From NCBI GenBank assembly GCA_963920575.1, contig OY986966.1:516130-580129 (forward strand): 64,000 bases of DNA. The letters are read 5' to 3'. The notes beneath the pieces were generated by a model. It was not told the DNA's origin and did not search any database. It saw only the letters and a list, made by a program, of their open reading frames with translations. Positions 12,784-25,236 of the stretch are shown piece by piece. Every line of letters begins with the position of its first letter. The stretch's first letter is position 1. Made by a program: the position numbers and the translations under genes. Origin of the DNA: Narthecium ossifragum. Lineage: Eukaryota > Streptophyta > Magnoliopsida > Dioscoreales > Nartheciaceae.

Positions 12784-14275
12784 GTTCCACAATACATGGC
12801 TCATCTGTCACAAGCTATGATCAACAACCTATGTCTATACTTAAAGCTGCTGAACCAAACAATGTTCCAACTTCTGTGCCCAATGCCTTATCTTCTAACA
12901 AGAGAAAATCTTCAAACTCTGCCCCCAAAATGCCTCCAGCTCCAAAGAAATTACATGGACAATGTCCCACAGATGCAGGAGGTACTTATATTTGTCTTGA
13001 ATTGTTTAGCAACTCTTTTGTTTTTTCTTTTTCTTTTTGGCTGAAAAGTTACTTTTTTCCTCTTTCAGGTGCTATGCTAGCCTCACGAGTCTCAGGAAGC
13101 ACAAATACTAAAGAAAATAGCGAGTGTTCATCTGTTCAGTCGGTATCTGAAATACTAACTAGATCTAATTCTCCAGTTCAAGGATCAACTGCCACAAAGA
13201 GCTTATTCAGTCAGCCAGCAAACTCACGAAACTATTCTTCCCCGAAAACCCCTCCTCAAGCACTCCCCTCTCAAGTTGAAAAGTTGGCTTCTCCTCATAG
13301 TTCAGTGTGCATGACTGATGCCTGTAACTCGCAGGGGATTGCCTCATCCAACTGTTCTCTAATCTCTTCACAGACAATCATAGTCAGCCCTCTCAAGCGT
13401 GTGGGTTATTATGCTTTTGAGAAGAGCTACCATGTTACCTCATCACCCTTTAGATTAAATCCAACAAATGCAAGCAAAAGAGAGCAAGTGAAGGGGAGGC
13501 TAAATTTTGATGCATCTGATGTGCCAAAGACTTCAGAAACAACAGTTTTTGCCGAGTGTACTAACTCCTCCACTGATGAGGAAGCACAGGGGTTTGACTT
13601 TGATCTTTCTGACCTTGATATTCTTAGTGGAGATCTCTCCTTCTCCCAATTTCTGTCAGACATTGAACTTGACTATGATGGAATTCCTAGTCATCAAGCA
13701 TCAATCCCTGCTGATTCCATCCCAGGGTAATTTTCAGTATACTTTCATGTGCTGCTCTCTTTGTATTGTTTTTTTTTTTTTTTTGCATTGGCCTTGGCCT
13801 GCATAGGTATCAATTATTTGCCCTCTGAATTAAACAGGTCAGGACACAATTTAGATAATGGATCTGCAGTAACAGAAGCTTTACTGAACTCTTATCCTCC
13901 AACACTGGCAGTCTTATCTGAAGGAGACATGAAGACTGAAGGTCATAAAAAAATCACGTTCTACAAAAATTTTGCACCTTTCACTATTTGCTGCTAGCTA
14001 CTTCATTAGGAATATCAATTCTGACATTTGAACTAATGCTTTGGATGTACACAGCTCCTGATTCTGTGACCTCAGTACGATCTATAAGGAAGTGCATAGT
14101 AGTGAGCCCTGGTATGTTTGTTGTCTCCTCCCTATATAACATTTCCTCTTCTGAAAATTTTGCTGATTACTATATGAGTTCCATAGTGAATTATACTTCC
14201 ATTCATGTGGCTACTGCAGCTAAGACAAGAAGAAAGTCTTCCTTGGAACCCACAATATCACCAGCAAAAGCATAG
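12784..14275 (+). CDS. 3' part of an uncharacterised nuclear protein gene (5 exons seen)
   Basis: Five exons join in one frame: 12784-12981, 13069-13726, 13838-13941, 14055-14111 and 14220-14275 (TAG). Together they encode about 356 residues after a split first codon; the N terminus is missing. The product is rich in Ser, Pro and Lys with no catalytic domain: basic SNKRKSSNSAPKMPPAPKK, then SQTIIVSPLKRVGYYAFEKS, then KREQVKGRLNFD, an acidic FDFDLSDLDILSGDLSFSQF block, and a basic tail (AKTRRKSSLEP). This pattern recalls an unstudied plant family that often carries an N-terminal LisH motif; that link is from memory and weak. Intron 1 (87 bp, 29 codons) has no in-frame stop, so retention would keep the frame. 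Confidence 0.6.
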
Positions 14276-14930
14276 GTATCTTTCTGGAGATGGGAATTCT
14301 GAATGCTGGACTTCCATGGATGACTCAAAGTTTTCACAGCTCCTAACCCAATTATTTTACAGTCAAGGTTGTGTATGTTGTTATTAGAACAACTCTCCCT
14401 CTTTCGTGACCTATTAATTTTCCCTCTTGTTTTATCATCAATGGGAAATCCTGGATAGCTTGCTCAATCCGCTAGTCTCGTGTTGCATTGGTGTGGACTT
14501 TTATTCACCCGATGTATATAATCCATTTAGTTATACACGACAATGATATTTGGGTTGTGGTGAGGCTGTTATAGTGTTATGGTTATAGTGGGCTGTATTG
14601 GGAGCCCAACCCTCGTAGAGGGCTAAGCATTCCTGGCAAAGCCTAATTGTAACAGGCCTAAGTATGGGCCGATGGATTACATTAATAGCTCTCGTCTTCA
14701 GACGGGTCTGTACGTTGCAAGACAAGAGCCTACTTTCTTAGAACTGGTCCAGGCACGGCGGCCAGGGGAAACCTTGCAAGTCCAGCAAGAGATCATCTGT
14801 GGTGCTCACGTGACGCAGAAAAATGAAAAGGGAAAGGCGAGCAATCAGCGGCATTTCATAACGATTCTTATAACTGATCCAGAAGAAAGGTATCCCTTCA
14901 AGGGGTGACAGGACAGGGTTTGTATCTGAT
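14276..14930. other. 3' UTR and intergenic DNA
   Basis: No further coding exon is seen. The first bases are probably the 3' UTR of the preceding gene. 'tgtaacaggcctaag' near 14650 resembles retroelement debris but cannot be assigned. Confidence 0.35.
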
Positions 14931-14939
14931 TGGCTATCT

Positions 14940-15800
14940 TTTTTTGTTTTTTGAGAAGTTGAGCCTGAGCTAGAGCCTTAAAGGATTACACGGAACTAAA
15001 CTCTCTCACATGGGCATCATGAGCTAGCTCGTTTATCTTTACATTCCACTCTTTAGGTATGTAAACTAAAGATAAATTAATAAAATTTCCCAAGTGCCAT
15101 CAAAGATCCAAAAGTAACTTTCGGCAATCATTATTGATAGGCATTCGCGCATTAATCATATCCACAGCAAATCTAGAGTTGCTTTCAACCAATATGCTTG
15201 TCAGGCCCCGTCGGCTAGCCTCCTGAACCGATGCCAGAATTACAAAGATCTCTGCTTGAAGCACCGAACTAGCTGACGATGCCAATGATAATTCCCGAGC
15301 TTGCTCAGACCCCTCAAAGCAGACGACCCCAACGCCTATTGATCCCTGTGCTTTCTGGCCATTTAGGAGGAGAAACTTCCTTACCTATCGCTTAATGCTG
15401 TGGCTCAAACTCGGAATCGCATCCTCCTCTTGTCCATGGACCACGCTGCACCTCCTCTTCCAGAGAGACCAGAGAGTGTAACAAATGCTTGATTGGGTCA
15501 ACTTAGTAGCATTTGATTTCTAGGGCTTGAGTATCCAGTCCAAGCACAACGAAAGATTTATTGAGTGAGGATCCAGATCAGAGTCCTCCAACACAAACCT
15601 CCAGATAGCGGACGCCACAACACACTCAAAGAAAATATGATCCAAGGTCTCCTCCTTTGCACCATAGGTAGGACATGCTTTATCACTGATTAAACTTGGT
15701 TCCCATAGCCTATCTCTTGAAGCTACCTCCCGTGCGTCAGCTTCCAAAGGAACTGCTGCACGCAAGGTTCAGCTGAGCTCCGCCAGATACTCCACCAGCC
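14940..15800 (-). mobile_element. 5'-truncated LINE (zf-RVT and RNase H remnants) with 9-bp TSD
   Basis: On the minus strand a reverse-transcriptase zinc-binding segment (CPTYGAKEETLDHIFFECVV, about 15660-15600) is followed by an RNase H-like piece (LQAEIFVILASVQEA, about 15260-15215, then ILVESNSRFAVDMINARM). The element ends in a T-run on the plus strand at 14940, the complement of its poly-A tail. The 9-mer tggctatct flanks both ends (14931-14939 and 15801-15809) and is a good target-site duplication. The frames are broken, so it is dead. Confidence 0.8.
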
Positions 15801-15809
15801 TGGCTATCT

Positions 15810-16610
15810 AATGGATTAAAGAACAAGAAATAATTCTACTCTCGCTTTCTGATTACGGTCATGACTATGATATTTTTTATTGTGAATCTTGGATTAGAGA
15901 ATGTACCAGAAATAGTCTGAACCTAGTTTTTAGATCGCTGGCATTACTATAATATTTCTGATTGTAAACGTTGCATTATAGAACGAGATACAATTTTAAA
16001 CCTCAGTGACTATGATTTTTTTATGGTGCTAACTAACTGAGATTCTATGTTTGTAAAAACGTTGCATATGTACATAAGTATTGGTCATATGTGGGAACGC
16101 GTTCTTGTTTACCTGGTCTCAATGCCGTCCCATTATAGCTTAGCTTTTTTAATGAATTGAACCCAAGGGCTAATCAAATAGCTTAGCTATATTTGCACGA
16201 AGTCAAATGGCGATCCAAAATCCAGCCAACCACATTTGATTCATGACCATATCAAATGGCTCTCCAAAGTCTAAGTCAAGCCCCTGTTCGTAGCTCATGT
16301 CTCGATCGTTTCCACGATCATAACATATGACTTAGTAATCAAGCACACCTCGACGACCAACGAACGTAGCGCCGACTGCGCTTCAATGGAACGCTTCCAA
16401 CTTCCATACGTGGATCTCTCCGGTGGAGAACCTAGACTTACGACTTTAACTATTCAAAAAATAAAACTTCCATACATGGATTCCAAGACGCTAAGACAGA
16501 CGCGTCTATTAGGAAGTTTCGTTAACTGGAGGCCAAGTGTCGATCGACCGTGTCCAAAGTCGTCGTCTTCGGACAATATTTCCGCAAAACTCTCTCTCTC
16601 TCTCCCCGCT
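15810..16610. other. intergenic region upstream of PAR1 gene
   Basis: No gene is recognised. The last 300 bases are the probable promoter of the PAR1-family gene and include a CT-rich tract (about 16589-16615) just before the TATA box. Confidence 0.5.
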
Positions 16611-16617
16611 CTCTCAC

Positions 16618-16626
16618 TATATATAA
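16618..16626 (+). promoter_or_regulatory. TATA box of the PAR1-family gene
   Basis: 'tatatataa' lies 118 bp upstream of the ATG at 16744, after a CT-rich tract. This fits a transcription start near 16650 and a leader of about 90 bases. Confidence 0.6.
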
Positions 16627-16743
16627 GACCCAACAAGCCCTTCCTCTCTATTCAAAGCCATCAACGACACCTCTCCTCCCAACCTCACGTCCTCCTCCCC
16701 TGAATCCCTTCCGGTAAACAAAGAAGAAACACCCAACATAGCC

Positions 16744-18380
16744 ATGGCTTCTTCTATGATCTCCAGGCTGCCCCTCGCCTTCCTTCTCTCCATGGCCCTC
16801 CTCCTCCCATCCGCTCTTGGTACGCACGTCTAATCTCATATATATATCAGCACTTGTAATTATACATGAGTTTGTTGTTTAAATCTTTTTGGTATTCATA
16901 AGGTTTAATTGTTGTTTAATGGTTGTTTGATTAGGTGGGTTGATCTGTGAGGACCTGCCGCGGGACCTGTGCGCCTTTGCGATCTCGTCCTCGTCGAGGA
17001 GGTGCTTGCTGGAGAGCACCCCGCAGAAGGGTGGTCGCACCGTGTACCAATGCCGGACGTCGGAGGTGGTCGTCGACGGGATGTCGGATTGGATCGAGAC
17101 TGATGCTTGCGTGCGGGCGTGCGGCGTGGATCGCAGCGCGGTTGGGATCTCGTCCGACGCGCTGCTTGAGCCACAATTCACCGACAAGCTCTGCTCCCCG
17201 GATTGCTACCAGAAGTGCCCCAACATCGTCGACCTTTACTTCAATCTCGCCGCAGGAGAAGGTAATTAAAAAGGAACTTGGACTCGTAGTCGTATCTTGT
17301 ATAGATATCTCATGCATGCACGGCTTAGAATTATAGGCACATAAGTTGCTTACAATCGGATCGCAACGGAATTTTAGCCGGATCGATTTTATTGTTTTTT
17401 TGGCCAAAATATGTCTGGGTTGTCTTTTTTATAAAATATTTTTCTAAAATACTAGGTCTATTTTCTAGAAAATGTGAAAGCACTAAAAATAAACTTTTTC
17501 ACCTTTTTGTTAGAAAAAAACGAAAGCATATTGCAAAAAAAAAAAGAAGAAGAGGGTGAGTATATGAAAATATTTTTCAAAACAGCCACTTTATCTTTTT
17601 CTTCCCTTTTCCATCTTTAGCACACATTTCTTTTCCTTTTGTTTTAAGGTGTAGCCAGCTATAGGTATCTGCGATTGAATTTTTAGATACTTTTCTAAGC
17701 ACGATGACTATGCGCCTTGTAGTTGATCTCAACCGTCTAATCTTCGTCTGACGATCGAGATTAACTAACTATTAGAAGACCCGCAATAGGTGGAACTATC
17801 GCAGGCCCACCAAACCCATTGCATGCATTCACGTATCACAGGCCCACCAAACCCATCTCACGCGTGGACCGAGTCGTTGTTTCATGGCGGTGGGACTCTT
17901 ATTATAGGCTTGCGGTTGATATCAAACAATGTTTGACCAGTACTATAAAAAACCCATGTAAAACCTTCACCCAATAAGCCAAAGACTTCGGTAATTGAAT
18001 ATTTGAATTCTTCTTCCCTTGGGCTCGAAGCCTTCTGGAAGCCTCGTCTTAAGCCGGCTCGAGCTGGGCCCCTTGTTGTTCGGGCTGAACCGGGACATTA
18101 GTGGGCCTTCTGGCCCACAGTAATATACAGTAATATAATATAGAAGTTATTACGTAAGCGAATTTGGCCCACCTAATGGGGAATGGCTACAATGGTTGCA
18201 GGTGCGTTCTTGCCGGACATGTGCGCGGCGAGGCAAGGGAACCGTCGTCGCGAGATGGTGGAGCTCCTCAGCTCCGGGGCCGCATCTGGTCCCGTTTCTG
18301 GCGGCGTCCCTGTTGCCAGCGGTCGGAAATACTTGAACATCGCTCCTTCACCCCTGGCTTCTCCTCCTGCTTTCGCCTAA
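16744..18380 (+). CDS. PAR1-family secreted cysteine-rich protein (3 exons, 193 aa)
   Basis: Member of the plant PAR1 (photoassimilate-responsive) family, small secreted proteins of unknown biochemistry. Exons are 16744-16819, 16935-17261 and 18202-18380, with GT-AG introns and matching phases (76+327+179 nt). Residues 1-26 form a signal peptide (hydrophobic LPLAFLLSMALLLPSALG). The mature part starts ICEDLPRDLCAF and keeps the family pattern: CRTSEVVVDG, WIETDACVRACGVDR, SSDALLEPQFT, KLCSPDCYQKCPNIVDLYF. Exon 3 gives GAFLPDMCAARQGNRR and a Ser/Pro/Ala-rich tail. The paired cysteines suggest disulphides in the apoplast. No break is seen. PAR1 here is the photoassimilate family, not the shade-avoidance bHLH of the same name. 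Confidence 0.88.
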
Positions 18381-21300
18381 TTAATCTCTCTTTCGCGCCT
18401 CTAGTGCAAGCATTGTTACCATTGGCTAGCACTTCTTTGTTTACATATATCTATATACATGTAACTGTACTGTACATCATTCATTGAGTGATTACATGTC
18501 ACCGGGGAGGTGTTTGAGGATGTCTTTTGTATGGGTGTACGTTCTTTGTTCAGATATACCTCGTTATTTATTTCCGACATCTGTCTGATAGGATGCACTG
18601 GATCTTATATAATAGATTGATCGTGTGATGTTCTTTGTTTGTTGATCAATCGGTTTCTCTTTTGTTACGTAAACTGTGTATTTGCATGTCATGGTTTATA
18701 GCTGTGCTGGGAGAGACAAACAGGCAGCTTTACCTTTGGTGTAAATTAAGAGAACATAGTTTCACTTGCCTGCCTTCAAATTAGAACTACCAGCTCTATG
18801 AGTACAGGGCTTTCATCTTTCCGGGCAGGGAGAAGCAAAGGCTAAGAAACCTTGAATCCTGTTTTATCGAAAATGAAATAAGCTGGAAGACCCATGATGA
18901 TTTCCAGCGATATATAGTAGTAATCCAGGTATTGTACTAATTAACAGTGAGAAGCTCTTCAATGAATAATACAAACACTTCATAGGCATATATGCACTCG
19001 ATCTTTGAGGAATCAGAGAAGGATACCATGGCCATACCTCGCGAGCTAATCAACATATAGTTATACAAGACTGCAACTTTTAGCCCCATTACTCACAAGG
19101 AGTACATAGTGCGATCTGTGGACTTGTAGGCTTCATTCTGTGATGTGTTACTCAGTGCAGCCACAAAAGCATCCTTATAAATTACTGGGTAGATAAGATT
19201 GATAACTTTTTTTTTGCCTTTGTTCTATTAGATAAGCGAAATGGCTAACTAAAGCAAGCTTACAAGTTACAATATATGAGGATATATGCATCATCACACC
19301 AAATTAATCAGCTAGCGCACAAGAAGTTCAACAGGTTTTATGCCAGAGATATATGCATCATCACACCAAATTAATCACAGGCTTCATGCTGTCATTTGCA
19401 TCTGATAAAAGGCAACAAAGTAACGTCATAAAACCAGCAAGAACCAGCTAGCTAGACAATGGAACACATACAAGAAAACTAAAGGATCGTCGATTTGGTA
19501 TGAGGCATCAAATTACATGCATGGTCCATATCCAGCGAGATGTTTACCCTTTGGAGTTAAGGAACCCTTGTTCAGATGATTGATTCTTTAGCAACTGGGG
19601 TACGTACGTGCTTCTTTATTTCAAGAAAACTCAGTAGTGCATTCACTATAGAATTTTGTTGAGATTCAAACGCTAGGAACCAAGAAGGTTTTTTTTTTTT
19701 TTTTTTTTTTTTTGCTTCAATTGAGCCCGAAGGCTAGGTGTTACAACTCTTGAATCTAGCTTACACTACGGCCCCAACCGAAGGCTAGGAACCAAGAAGG
19801 TACGTAGTAAGAGATCACTGGAAAAAATAACAAAGCTGCATCAAATCTTAGCTGTAGATCAACGCATCAATTCTTACTCAACCTTGAAGGTATATATATA
19901 TCTAACTATATATCTATCTATCTATCTAATTGCGTATGTCTATAAACTTATAAAAGATCAAAATGAGCACCCATCTTTACCTCTTTGTCTGTGTTTTCAC
20001 AAGAGGCAACATGAATTAAATAAGATCATAGGAACTAAGTTTGTCATCCTAAAATAAATAACCTTCATGGTCTGCACAAGAGGGTATTAACTCAATACAG
20101 GAATTAAAATCTCGAGATAGCTAAGTGTGTAATCAGGTAAATTTCATATCAAGAGATCTAATTAAACACAATAGAGGATAACGTACCAAGCATATTTTTA
20201 TCGAATTAAACCATGGTAAGGGATCGAAGAGACGAAAATCTCCGGGAAGCAAGATGGTGGATCGATCTATCTCCGAGAAAAGAACAAACCAGCATGATCA
20301 ATTGATCTGCAACCAGATCTCTATTGCAGCTAGAGGAGCAAGATCATGAGAAATAATGGAAAAAAGGAAGAATTCAAAGAGATCGCATGATCCTGAGACC
20401 CATATATTTATATATATATATATAAATGCTAACAATTTGGATGTGCCAAGGATCAATGCGATCCCTTTGGATGCTTCCTTCAGCCATTGATGATAGATAG
20501 CTCTCTCTCTCTCTCTCTCCCTCTCCCCCCCTCTCTCTCTCTCCAAACCACAAACAGTCACAAACAGTGAAGAGGCTCTGAAAGAGCACTCAGTTTAAAA
20601 GCGTTATTGGAACCTTCAGGAGCCCTAGTTTTACAGCAGTGAATACAATGACCAATATGGCCTCTTGGAGGAACTAGTACTATATTGACAACAGGAGGAG
20701 CCAAATTAAATGCATGTCTCACTTTCAGCTTTCAAAATGGCATGTTTTCACTGTCTAAAAAGAGTACAAAGCTATCGTCAATCGTCTCAAAAGCAAGCTT
20801 CAATTATATTGTAGTTCTAACATGCATAGAATCAATTTTTTACAAATAATTAATATAGAAGCAAATAAGTAATCTACAAGAAGTAGAGGTGGCATGGCAG
20901 TCACTGTTGTCGCAAGTGATTTGAAACAGAGAGTATTCATCATATGGGATCTCATTGACCCATTACATGCAAGGGTGCTATCCAGGTCCTTGCTGCCTCC
21001 TTTGTTGGACATAAATTTGGTTCCAGCCCCTCTTGTCACCCAAGCAGCAGAACAACAGAGCCTAATTGGTTGTAGCCTGCCCCATATGCCTCCACACACC
21101 ACTCAAAAATCCCTTTACCAACGTACAGATGCCACTATTGCTCCAATAGCCACCATAGTTCCATTGCCATGATGCCTAGCTATTAAAGCGAACCTGTCGG
21201 ACGACCCATTAAGATCATGGACATCCATTCACTGTGTTCATCAGTCTCCTCTTGTAAGGCTTGCATCAATGCATAGTTCCTTCAGTCCTAAGCATCACAA

Positions 21301-22640
21301 GGCTCAAGTATGGGTTCCATAAAGAAGGTCCGCCACAGAATAGCATAGTGTGTAAGGTAGATGCGCGCTGTCCACTCAATTGCCTGCCACTTAAGTGTTA
21401 TGTGGTCCATGGTGGCACCTGCATTGTTGCATATGGGATGCTCTCACACTACTATATATATGTATACAAGAAGTTGAGTGGAGGGGCACTGCTGATATAT
21501 GTTTAATATATGTGTCTCCTTGAGCTCATTGCTATTGATGTGAAGGGAGTTCTTATTCCTTCTAATGTTTGTCTACTTGTAAAGATAGGCTTTTCATCTA
21601 ATTGGGAATATATGGGGGTACTTTTATGAATATGATATCCTTTACCAAAGTAAAATACACCATCATATAGCTTCTTGATCTAGCCTTTTCTTTACAGTTG
21701 AGCTGATCGATAATATTGACTTTGGAAACAATGAATTTTTTTCATACACAATAAGACAGGGCCAAATATATGTAAGACGTCTAATTTGAGATAACCATTA
21801 ACCGCCAAAACTTGGGGTAATAACCAAAAACAGACAACAAGCATATATAGGAAATATAAACTTGATCAAAATGAGTGACATCTAGCATATTTCTTTCAAT
21901 AAGTTGATCAGAATATTAGGCCATATTATAGAGAGAACCAATGACTGCTAAAGGGCCTAGTTGTGGACAAGCTAACGGGCCACCCATAACTGCTTGTGGT
22001 CCTCTTGGCCTAGTGCCATTGTGGCAGTGAGCAATCCAGAGCTGCGTCGCCGTATGTTCGCTACGTCGATGAGACATGCATGGGGAAAAGTGGGAGGAAA
22101 GGTGTAACCTTGTTTCAGAGATCTCTGAGAGCCCAACCCAAACGAGGGGGGGGGGTGGGGGGGGGGCGGGGGGGGAGAGAGAGATGGGGGCAGAGGGAGA
22201 GCTGCCACCTCGCCTCTTGATCCCACTTCTCCTCCTCCTCCGGTAGTCCTCGGCCTGCAACCGGCGGCGCTCATCGACCACGTTGCGCGTGTGGATTCCT
22301 TCTTCCTTGACCGCATCCCCGGGGACCTTTGTGGCTCACAGCAGGTCCTCTCTCTATCTGACCGCATCACCAGCGACGCGATGGTGGCGCTGACCACATC
22401 CGCCATTAACTCTCTTCTCTCTCCCTAGTTCTCTCTCTCTTACCACGTGTCATTACTTTATTCATTAATAAATATCAAAATTAGTTAAATTAGATTTGTA
22501 ATTAGCACATGTAACGGGACGTTGACTTTTGAAATTAAAATACGCATATAAGAAATTCGTTAGGGTATAAAAAAATTCTTTTTATTTTATAAGATATCAT
22601 ATTACATATCATCCAAAGTGGTACCAAAACGTATTTTACC
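18381..22640. other. gene-poor intergenic region
   Basis: About 4.3 kb without a recognisable gene. It has a poly-T run at about 19689-19712, a 'catcatcacaccaaattaatca' phrase repeated near 19290 and 19352, (TA)n near 20404-20424, a (CT)n tract at about 20501-20541 and a G-rich run near 22145-22175. Frames through the CT and G tracts give low-complexity peptides and are not genes. The stretch 20870-21180 is less AT-rich, but I recognise no domain on either strand. Confidence 0.45.
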
Positions 22641-22655
22641 ATAATTTTATTTTAC

Positions 22656-22907
22656 CCAGTATAATGGGAACTGTCTTTTAGGGCTTGGGAAAAGGGTAGG
22701 CTTTAGCCGCAGCTCTGGGCCGGATTAGGGGAGCTCCATAGACTGTGGGACGAACGAAGCGCGTTGAAGTGGGCGTGCCACCAGAGCGTGCCCTCCTGGT
22801 TGATGATCTTGAACTTGTACATGTAGTTGTTGCTGGGCTGTATTGGGCATTGGGTAATATAGCTCAGCCCATGAGCCCAAGGAGTTAGAAGCTGGAATAT
22901 TCCATGC
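22656..22907 (-). pseudogene. laccase exon 3 fragment (copy D)
   Basis: This matches exon 3 of laccase A at 27094-27341: [28 protein letters not shown]. It is 252 nt instead of 248 because a CGAA (plus strand) is tandemly duplicated near 22755, which shifts the frame. A TAA also arises further on, where A has a tyrosine codon (near 22690). Splice-site bases at both ends survive. No exon 1, 2, 4, 5 or 6 is nearby: on the minus strand it follows sequence matching the promoter of laccase A after a short intron-2 remnant, so exons 1 and 2 were deleted. It is a dead duplicate of the neighbouring gene. Confidence 0.85.
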
Positions 22908-22949
22908 CTTTGCATACCCAAATAGTTAGTCATATACAAAATCATGATC

Positions 22950-23690
22950 ACAGATCACCCACTAACAAAATCATTATATATGGTGTTAGGTATGTACTAT
23001 GTAGTAGGAAGCACATATGAAATTATTCAATCAAGCCTAGTTGCCCTGGCATTAGTCTCCTTGTTTAATTAGGAAAATAAAACAATGACATAACTGATAA
23101 AAGAACATGTAGACTGACAGAGATAAGCTTCAATCGATTAATTGGCTTAATTGGGCTTGGGCTTGGGCTTGGCTGAGTTCTGGAGATCACGGTCGTTTCT
23201 AGTTCCAGACTGCACAACTTTGATTATTGCTGGCCTTCTTCAGCCTCAATGTTCACAGTCTCCAGAAAGAACAGTTGACCTTTTTGCTTCATCGATGAGA
23301 TTTTTCTTTCTAGAAACCAATTTTTTTTATAAGTTACCTTTCAGATGTCACTTAGCCCAAAAGTTTGATCATAGAAGACTAGCCATGGCCTTTCTCTCCC
23401 TGATGACGCCATTCGTGAGTCCATGGTTGATGACAGCAGTGCATAATTGACATAAAAATGTAGACGATGATGGATTCAAGGCTCCTTTTTGGTTGCCGAT
23501 AGCTAATTAGGTGACACACTCAGGTGGTAGGAAAGAATACACCAATGAGGAGAGATCATGCAATCATGCAGGCAATTGAGCATCATCCTTATACCCCATG
23601 ATGGGTATCTATTTTTATGTCATGCTGCCACAAGGGAATTATTTCGTGGAGTTGCTGAAATATCAACGTCCTTGCTCCAGCCGGCCTTGC
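22950..23690. repeat. duplicated laccase promoter block
   Basis: This closely matches 28745-29460, the region upstream of laccase A, in the same orientation. Shared phrases include 'ttatatatggtgttaggta', 'gttgacctttttgctt', 'ctctccctgatgacgccatt' and 'tcatgcaatcatgcaggcaa'. A third, inverted copy lies at 61270-61740 upstream of laccase C. The match stops near 23690 at 'cttgctccagccggcc'. Confidence 0.85.
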
Positions 23691-23773
23691 AAGGAAGAAA
23701 GATGGGTTTCCGAGCTTGGTATTGACGGCATGATCCAGAGATGGCACCCTAGTGGATGTATACGTGACAGTCA

Positions 23774-25236
23774 GGGGTTGTTTGATTGGGGGTGAATCGG
23801 GGTGATGCACCCTGAGACGTCGATCATGTGTTTGGTTCAGCCATACGTCAGGAAATGCATGTACTGTGCGATGTATATTTTAGACCAAATCATGCATCAT
23901 ATGAAATGACCGTTTCATGTTATGCACCCTCCACGGTGCACTGCCGTATGCACGGCCCCGACACATGTACCCTCACCACCCCCCAACATCTATCGTCAAA
24001 GCCGCTTCTCCTCGTTCTCTCTCTCACCACCTCGTTCTCTCTCTCACCGTCGATCCACTCTGGGCAATAGAACCCCAGCTCTTCTCCGATGGGTGAAACC
24101 CGAGGTCACTGCTGTCAATCCACTCCGGCTACCGTTGAAGCCCCTTCTCTTCACCCCAATTTCTATCTCACAGTCGTCGTTCCATTGCAGATATGAGGAG
24201 CGCTCTACGGATCCAAGAAAACCCAAAGGTACTGAGCACCGCTTTGATCCCTATTCTTCTTTCTCATCAATTTTCTATTTCATCATTGAGTATTTACTAT
24301 TCACCTCTGGTCCATGCATCGATCGTAGTTTCAGCTGTCTAGCTCAAAATGTAGCCTTCAAATTTAATGGTCGATCCATGCATCCACCGTCAAATTGGTC
24401 GTAATATACAAAAAATAGCATTCATGCTCCGTGGTCGATATATGCATCATCCATCACATCGATCGTGAGCCTCTGTCATGAAAATGACACCCCATGGTTG
24501 ATGCTTCGTTCGACCACCAATCTTGATATTGCTTCGTTCGACCACCAATCTTGATATTGAATCCACATGTCTCGCGATCGATCCGTGCATCATCCACCAC
24601 ATCGTCCACCGCCATGAAACATTTAAAAAAATCTTTCCCTGTAAAACAAACAACTTCCGTGATTGACCATTGCATCGATCGCGAGGCTTTGTTAAGATTT
24701 TGACACTCCATGGTCGATGTCTGGATCAACCGCCAACCAAATTTCAATTTTGGCTAAGTTGGGTGCCTCGTCCGTGCCACCCTACGATTTATCCATCCAT
24801 CGACCACTGGTATAAGAAATTCACAAATTTGGATTTTAAAGTTTCTTATAAATATTAAACTTATATTCTATCATTCAATACATATTGGCATCATCGAAAC
24901 AAGATTAGGAATCAATAATAATATTATTGTATTTATAAAAGTGTATGATTAGCAGCCAAATTAGTTAATTAGACAAATAATAATAATCTTATCTTTGTTA
25001 TTTATAACAACTGAAGGTAACCTCACCGTTATGGTAGTTGGTGATCACATCTCATCGATCCAGTCTCCCTAGACGACAAACCAAATATGGGATCATCCCA
25101 AAGGTAAACCAAATTGCAACATAGGGTGCATCACATGGCCCATGCTTCAAATAATCTCAGCAACCAAACAAGTGATTGAATGACCATGCATCTCACGATT
25201 CCTTTGCACTAGCGATTCGAGCAATCAAATACCCCC
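23774..25236. mobile_element. TIR DNA transposon, non-autonomous (about 1.46 kb)
   Basis: The left end 'ggggttgtttgattgg' and the right end, read on the other strand, 'gggggtatttgattg' form imperfect terminal inverted repeats, each followed by a GAATCG-like word. The interior has no transposase frame. The flanks are 'tca' on the left and 'tta' on the right, so a 3-bp TNA-type duplication is possible but not exact. It sits between fragment D and the 3' end of laccase A, ending about 40 bp from the laccase stop codon, where the A transcript's 3' UTR should be. Confidence 0.55.

Noticed and set aside
20298..20589. Arg/Glu-rich minus-strand proteins
   Set aside because: They are produced by the (CT)n microsatellite at about 20501-20541 and lack any domain.
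20890..21180. 92-codon plus-strand frame in the 18.4-22.6 kb desert
   Set aside because: No recognisable domain, signal or splice context on either strand; probably chance.
23922..24404. 160-codon plus-strand frame
   Set aside because: It lies wholly inside the TIR element at 23774-25236 and resembles no transposase.
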